DNA from: Treponema sp. UBA4307
Lineage (GTDB): Bacteria; Spirochaetota; Spirochaetia; Treponematales; Treponemataceae
Length of the DNA stretch: 9,363 nt
NCBI GenBank assembly: GCA_002394685.1
Contig: DGUP01000030.1
Span: 1 to 9,363, forward strand
Direction of reading: 5' to 3'
Below the pieces are notes generated by a model, which saw nothing but the letters and a program-made list of their open reading frames with translations, had not been told where the DNA came from and made no database searches. This document shows positions 6,087 to 9,363 of the stretch, one piece after another. The number at the start of each line of letters is the position of its first letter. Position 1 is the first letter of the stretch. The position numbers and the translations under genes were made by a program.

Positions 6087-6142
6087 TTTGCTGTTTGTAA
6101 AACTGCGATTTTCTTCATCCTGTACGATCACTAACGGGGAGT
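6087..6142 (+). repeat. Intercistronic repeat, copy 2
   Basis: This is the counterpart of 5023-5080; the 26-bp core is 6117-6142. It occupies most of the spacer between the second LPP20 gene and the CsgG-like gene, and ends 16 bp before the preferred ATG at 6159. The hairpin potential of copy 1 is only partly kept (GTTT/AAAC around GTA). It may be a regulatory leader, or a recombination scar left by gene duplication. Confidence 0.6.
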
Positions 6143-6146
6143 TTAT

Positions 6147-6153
6147 AAGGTGG
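6147..6153 (+). promoter_or_regulatory. Ribosome binding site deciding the CsgG-like gene start
   Basis: AAGGTGG lies 5 nt before ATG at 6159. The in-frame GTG at 6150 lies inside this site and would add three residues ahead of a good signal peptide, so 6159 is preferred. Confidence 0.7.
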
Positions 6154-6158
6154 TATCT

Positions 6159-7073
6159 ATGAATAAACGAATAATCATATTAACTATTTCATTTATGCTG
6201 TCAAAACTGCTTTTTGCAGATACAACACTAGATGGGGCTATTACAAAAGCAGCCGTTGATATTACAGGGAAATGCGATGCGAAATCAATTCTGGTTATAG
6301 ATGATTTTGAAAGTCCAAGCCAGGCAATGACCTTATATATTCGCGAGCAGCTTGCAGATTCAATTTTTGCAGAAGAGGAATTAGTCCAGATTGTTACCCG
6401 TGAAAATATGGATAAGGTAGAAAAGGAATTTGAGTTTCAAAATTCAGGAGTAGCCAGTGAGAAAACTATTCTTTCTGTAGCAGAACGACTTGGAGCCAGA
6501 TTCATTATTTTTGGAAAAATGGAAGAGTTTAACAGCAGTTATATCTTGCGTGTACGAATGCTGGATGTAAAAAGCGGAGCATATATATTTAGAAAAACAT
6601 ATGAGTTTCAGTACTCTCAAAAAACAGAGCAGCTTTTAGGAAGGGCACCGAATTACAAGAAGGTTTCTCTTAGTTTTCTTCTTGAGGCTAATAAAAACTC
6701 ACTTGATTTCATAGCACCGTCCGCAGGATTTTCCTTTGATTACAGTCCATGGAGAAAAATATCTATAGGTGTAAATGCTGCGGCAAGTTACGATATTTAT
6801 GAGAAAAATAATGATTTATTAACGCTTGAGGTACTGGGAACTCTCAGGTTTTACATAGCCTCTCTTACAGGAGAGCCTGTTACAGGAATTTATACGGAAC
6901 TTCAGGTAGGGACTTCGCTATTTTTTGTTAATTCAAATATTAAACCTGTCTTTAATTGTGGTTCATCAATAGGTTACCGTATTGCATTAAACAATTTTTT
7001 TATTGAACCGGAAATACGTTTTGGATATCCGTATCTTTTTGGATGGGGAATATATGTTGGAATGAGATTCTAG
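6159..7073 (+). CDS. CsgG/LpoB-like domain fused to outer-membrane beta-barrel
   Basis: The 304-residue product has a signal peptide, MNKRIIILTISFMLSKLLFA, with predicted cleavage after residue 20. Residues about 40-150 show the CsgG/LpoB/FlgO-like (TolB-N type) fold: KSILVIDDFESPS (42-54), LYIREQLADSI, IVTRENMDKVEKEFEFQNSG (78-97), ILSVAERLGARFIIFGKMEE (104-123) and YILRVRMLDVKSGA. Residues about 165-304 look like a small beta-barrel: alternating hydrophobic strands such as KISIGVNAAASYDI, LTLEVLGTLRFYI and GIYTELQVGTSLFFV, and a final strand WGIYVGMRF ending in Phe as outer-membrane barrels do. A periplasmic domain linked to its own barrel would sit at the outer membrane, perhaps nucleating assembly with the LPP20 proteins. 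The N-terminal fold is confident; the barrel is inferred from strand pattern. The next gene starts 26 bp later. Confidence 0.8.
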   Translation: MNKRIIILTISFMLSKLLFADTTLDGAITKAAVDITGKCDAKSILVIDDFESPSQAMTLYIREQLADSIFAEEELVQIVTRENMDKVEKEFEFQNSGVASEKTILSVAERLGARFIIFGKMEEFNSSYILRVRMLDVKSGAYIFRKTYEFQYSQKTEQLLGRAPNYKKVSLSFLLEANKNSLDFIAPSAGFSFDYSPWRKISIGVNAAASYDIYEKNNDLLTLEVLGTLRFYIASLTGEPVTGIYTELQVGTSLFFVNSNIKPVFNCGSSIGYRIALNNFFIEPEIRFGYPYLFGWGIYVGMRF

Positions 7074-7099
7074 AATTATAGGAGAGTGGAGGTTTTATT

Positions 7100-9363
7100 A
7101 TGAGAAAATCAATTATTTCAGTTATGTCGGCTTTTTTAGTAATGCTTATATTTATTCTTTCTTCCTGTGAAAATCTTCTTCTTATAGATGAATTCAAATT
7201 ATACCAGGCTTCATTTGAGACAAATGGAGGAACTCAGATTGAACCATTCCGTTCCTGTAAAATAGAAAAAATTCCGGAGATTAAAAAAAATGATGCTACA
7301 TTTAACGGCTGGTTTCTTTCATCTGATTTTTCAGGTGAACCAGTATCTTTTCCCTATGAGCTTACTGAGGATACAACCTTTTATGCAAAGTGGACTCAAA
7401 AGTATTCAGTGAATTTTGCTACAAATGGAGGATCTGAGATTGTTTCCTATAAGACAACTGTAATAACAAAAGCACCAGATACAACTCGAGATGGATATTA
7501 TTTTGCAGGATGGTATGAAAATCCAGATTGTGGTGGAGAACAAATTCAGTTTCCTTATTATCCTTCTGAATCAATTACACTCTATGCAAAGTGGATTGCA
7601 AATACTGATACCCTTTATAAAGTTGAGCATTACAAGCAGAACACAGCTCTTGATTCAGATCCTGAATCATATGTTTATTTTGAATCGGAGACTCTTGCTG
7701 GAAAAACAGATTCTTTAACTCAAGCAGTTCCAAAAACTTATGATGGATTTATTCCTGATTCATATTCACAATCTAAGATTGCTGCAGACGGCTCAACTGT
7801 AGTTAGAATATTTTATAACAGAAGAAAATATACAGTTTCATTTGATTCAAATAACGGAACAGGGGAGTCATTTTCGCAGGCCTTTTACTATGGATGTCCT
7901 CAGTCTCTTGCAGAAAACTGTTTTTCAAATGAAGGTTATGTATTTGTGGGATGGTCTACATCTGCATCAGGTACGGTTGAATATTCAAACCTGGCAAAAT
8001 TTGAAACTTCTTGTGATTTTACACTATATGCTGTATGGCACGAACCAAAAACAGTTACTTACAAAGTGCAGCATTATAAACAGACAACTTCCCTTGGAAA
8101 TAATTATGAGCTTGTAAGTGATGATACTCAGACCTTGTATGGAAAAACAGGGGAAATGTCACAGGCAGCAGTTAAAACTTATACAGGATTTACAGCTAAG
8201 TCATTTTCACAAGTGACCATCAATGAGAGTGGTAACTCTGTAGTAAAGATTTTTTATGATAGAAATAAATATACTGTTTCTTTTAACGCTAACAGTGCTA
8301 GTGGAACAATGACTTCTCAGACTTTCTATTACGGTGTCGGCCAGACAATAAAAGAAAATTCTTTTAATAAGTCTGGGTACATCTTTCGTGGATGGACTAC
8401 AAATCCTTATGGGGACATTGTTTACGAAAATAAAGAAACTGTCTTTGTTGATAATGATTTAATTTTATATGCCAAATGGTCCCAGGGAATTTCAGTGACA
8501 GCTTCAACAATTGAAGATTTAGACTTATCAAATCAGACATCGGCTTTTACAGTAAAAGTAACTGGTAAAATTTCACAAGACACACTGGTAGACTTGGCCT
8601 CTAGAATTGCACAATCAAATGTTGAAATTACACTCGATTTATCAGAAACTCAGGGCCTGGTAACAATAAGTCCAGTAAACAGTAATACTTCAATTTTCAA
8701 GGATTGTAAGAAACTTGTATCTGTTGTTTTTCCATCTAGTTTAACAACCATTGGAAGCTATGCCTTTCATAATTGTAAAGGATTAAAAGAGGTTTCAATT
8801 TCAGGTAACGTAAAGACATTAGGAACATATGCTTTTTTTTATTGTGATTCACTGGAATCTGTTAAGATTAATGGAACAGAAACAATCGGAATATCAGCTT
8901 TTTATCATTGTACGAATCTTAAAAAAGTTTATTTGAAAGATATAGATACGATAGGAACCTTAGCCTTCGGAGACTGTCAAAGTTTACAGACTGTGTATTT
9001 GGAAAATATCAAAACAGTTGGTGCTTATTCGTTTGGTAATTCTTCAAATGGAAATTACACAAGCAATAATAAAATGCTTTCCTATGTTGTTCTTAATGAT
9101 GTCACAATAATCGGCAGCTATGCATTCGGTTACGCAATTAATCTCAGCCTTGTGGAAATGAAGAATGTTACAACAATTAAGGAGTTTGCTTTTATTGGCT
9201 GCTCAGCATTATCGTCAGTAACAATTGATGCTGTAACTGTAGAAAAAGGTGCGTTTGAAAGCTGTACTTCTTTAACAGCGGTGACTATTGGAAAAAGAGT
9301 GAAAGAACTTATTAATTATGGATATAATGACAATAATCAGAGTTATAATCAAAAGTTGTGGAT
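7100..9363 (+). CDS. Surface lipoprotein with InlB-type B repeats and BspA-like leucine-rich repeats (partial)
   Basis: ATG follows GGAGAGTGGAGG; the frame is open to the window edge (754 full codons, no stop). A lipoprotein signal ends in LSSC, Cys23. Four InlB B-repeat (Flg_new/Listeria-Bacteroides) units follow at about 35-98, 102-165, 244-313 and 391-460, each with Y-x-V-x-F near the start, an inner GW/GWF and a final LYAKW-type end. Two related spacer domains (173-243 and 321-390) begin YKVEHYKQ/YKVQHYKQ and end IFYNRRK/IFYDRNK. A transition (461-532) leads to at least nine BspA-type repeats of about 22 residues (FxxCxxLxxVxI...IGxxAF) from residue 533. BspA-like proteins mediate adhesion and aggregation in oral and gut bacteria; here surface display is inferred. 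The missing C-terminus prevents judging the full repeat number. It is 26 bp from the CsgG-barrel gene, so probably in the same operon. Confidence 0.92.
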   Translation, partial: MRKSIISVMSAFLVMLIFILSSCENLLLIDEFKLYQASFETNGGTQIEPFRSCKIEKIPEIKKNDATFNGWFLSSDFSGEPVSFPYELTEDTTFYAKWTQKYSVNFATNGGSEIVSYKTTVITKAPDTTRDGYYFAGWYENPDCGGEQIQFPYYPSESITLYAKWIANTDTLYKVEHYKQNTALDSDPESYVYFESETLAGKTDSLTQAVPKTYDGFIPDSYSQSKIAADGSTVVRIFYNRRKYTVSFDSNNGTGESFSQAFYYGCPQSLAENCFSNEGYVFVGWSTSASGTVEYSNLAKFETSCDFTLYAVWHEPKTVTYKVQHYKQTTSLGNNYELVSDDTQTLYGKTGEMSQAAVKTYTGFTAKSFSQVTINESGNSVVKIFYDRNKYTVSFNANSASGTMTSQTFYYGVGQTIKENSFNKSGYIFRGWTTNPYGDIVYENKETVFVDNDLILYAKWSQGISVTASTIEDLDLSNQTSAFTVKVTGKISQDTLVDLASRIAQSNVEITLDLSETQGLVTISPVNSNTSIFKDCKKLVSVVFPSSLTTIGSYAFHNCKGLKEVSISGNVKTLGTYAFFYCDSLESVKINGTETIGISAFYHCTNLKKVYLKDIDTIGTLAFGDCQSLQTVYLENIKTVGAYSFGNSSNGNYTSNNKMLSYVVLNDVTIIGSYAFGYAINLSLVEMKNVTTIKEFAFIGCSALSSVTIDAVTVEKGAFESCTSLTAVTIGKRVKELINYGYNDNNQSYNQKLW

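Noticed and set aside
5055..6142. Integron attC sites, suggested by CTAACG in both spacers of a co-directional gene row
   Set aside because: The expected RYYYAAC ... GTTRRRY pair in the right order is missing in both copies, and no integrase gene is present.
7491..8117. Short plus-strand frames at 7491-7718 and 7842-8117
   Set aside because: They are out-of-frame shadows of the repeat-rich lipoprotein, whose own frame is open throughout.

Overview
The window is AT-rich and looks like a chromosomal stretch of a host-associated Treponema-type spirochaete. Evidence: two LPP20-fold envelope proteins next to a CsgG/LpoB-like protein, a lipoprotein combining InlB-type B repeats with BspA-type leucine-rich repeats, and a PD-(D/E)XK 'transposase' remnant. 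Genus is inferred from gene style; there is no rRNA or housekeeping marker.

Left part (1-1586), accessory debris. Positions 21-452 hold a strictly phased array of 11 copies of a 10-bp motif, TTACGGACTA and its reverse complement, in alternating orientation (steps about 30 and 55 bp). Part of it was duplicated as a 168-bp tandem unit. Next comes a leftward gene made of a GrpB-family tail joined to a GNAT acetyltransferase domain, then a rightward C-terminal fragment of a PD-(D/E)XK family transposase. Both lack their 5' halves and meet head to head near 1010-1032, as if one deletion removed both beginnings.

Middle (1587-4192), the most unusual part. After about 390 bp of non-coding DNA with a long imperfect hairpin ending in a T-run, two tightly linked genes encode a compact classical AAA ATPase and a 447-residue protein. 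The latter appears to be a membrane-free FlhA/SctV (FHIPEP) cytoplasmic domain fused through a charged linker to a sigma-70 region 4 DNA-binding domain. I know of no described protein with this architecture.

Right part (4193-9363) is a run of exported proteins: an LPP20-like lipoprotein, a second LPP20-domain periplasmic protein, a CsgG/LpoB-like domain fused to a probable outer-membrane beta-barrel, and a large modular surface lipoprotein that runs off the window. Their spacers contain a perfect 34-bp palindrome and a repeated element of about 57 bp.

The two operons are tied together by a 36-bp element (30/36 identical; ATTCCC-N7-GGGAAT, then TTTATATT at fixed distance), once upstream of each. 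The working hypothesis is that the AAA/FlhA-sigma4 pair is a regulator or sensor, derived from type III export machinery, that controls itself and the adjacent envelope operon. All functional links are inference from sequence read by eye.
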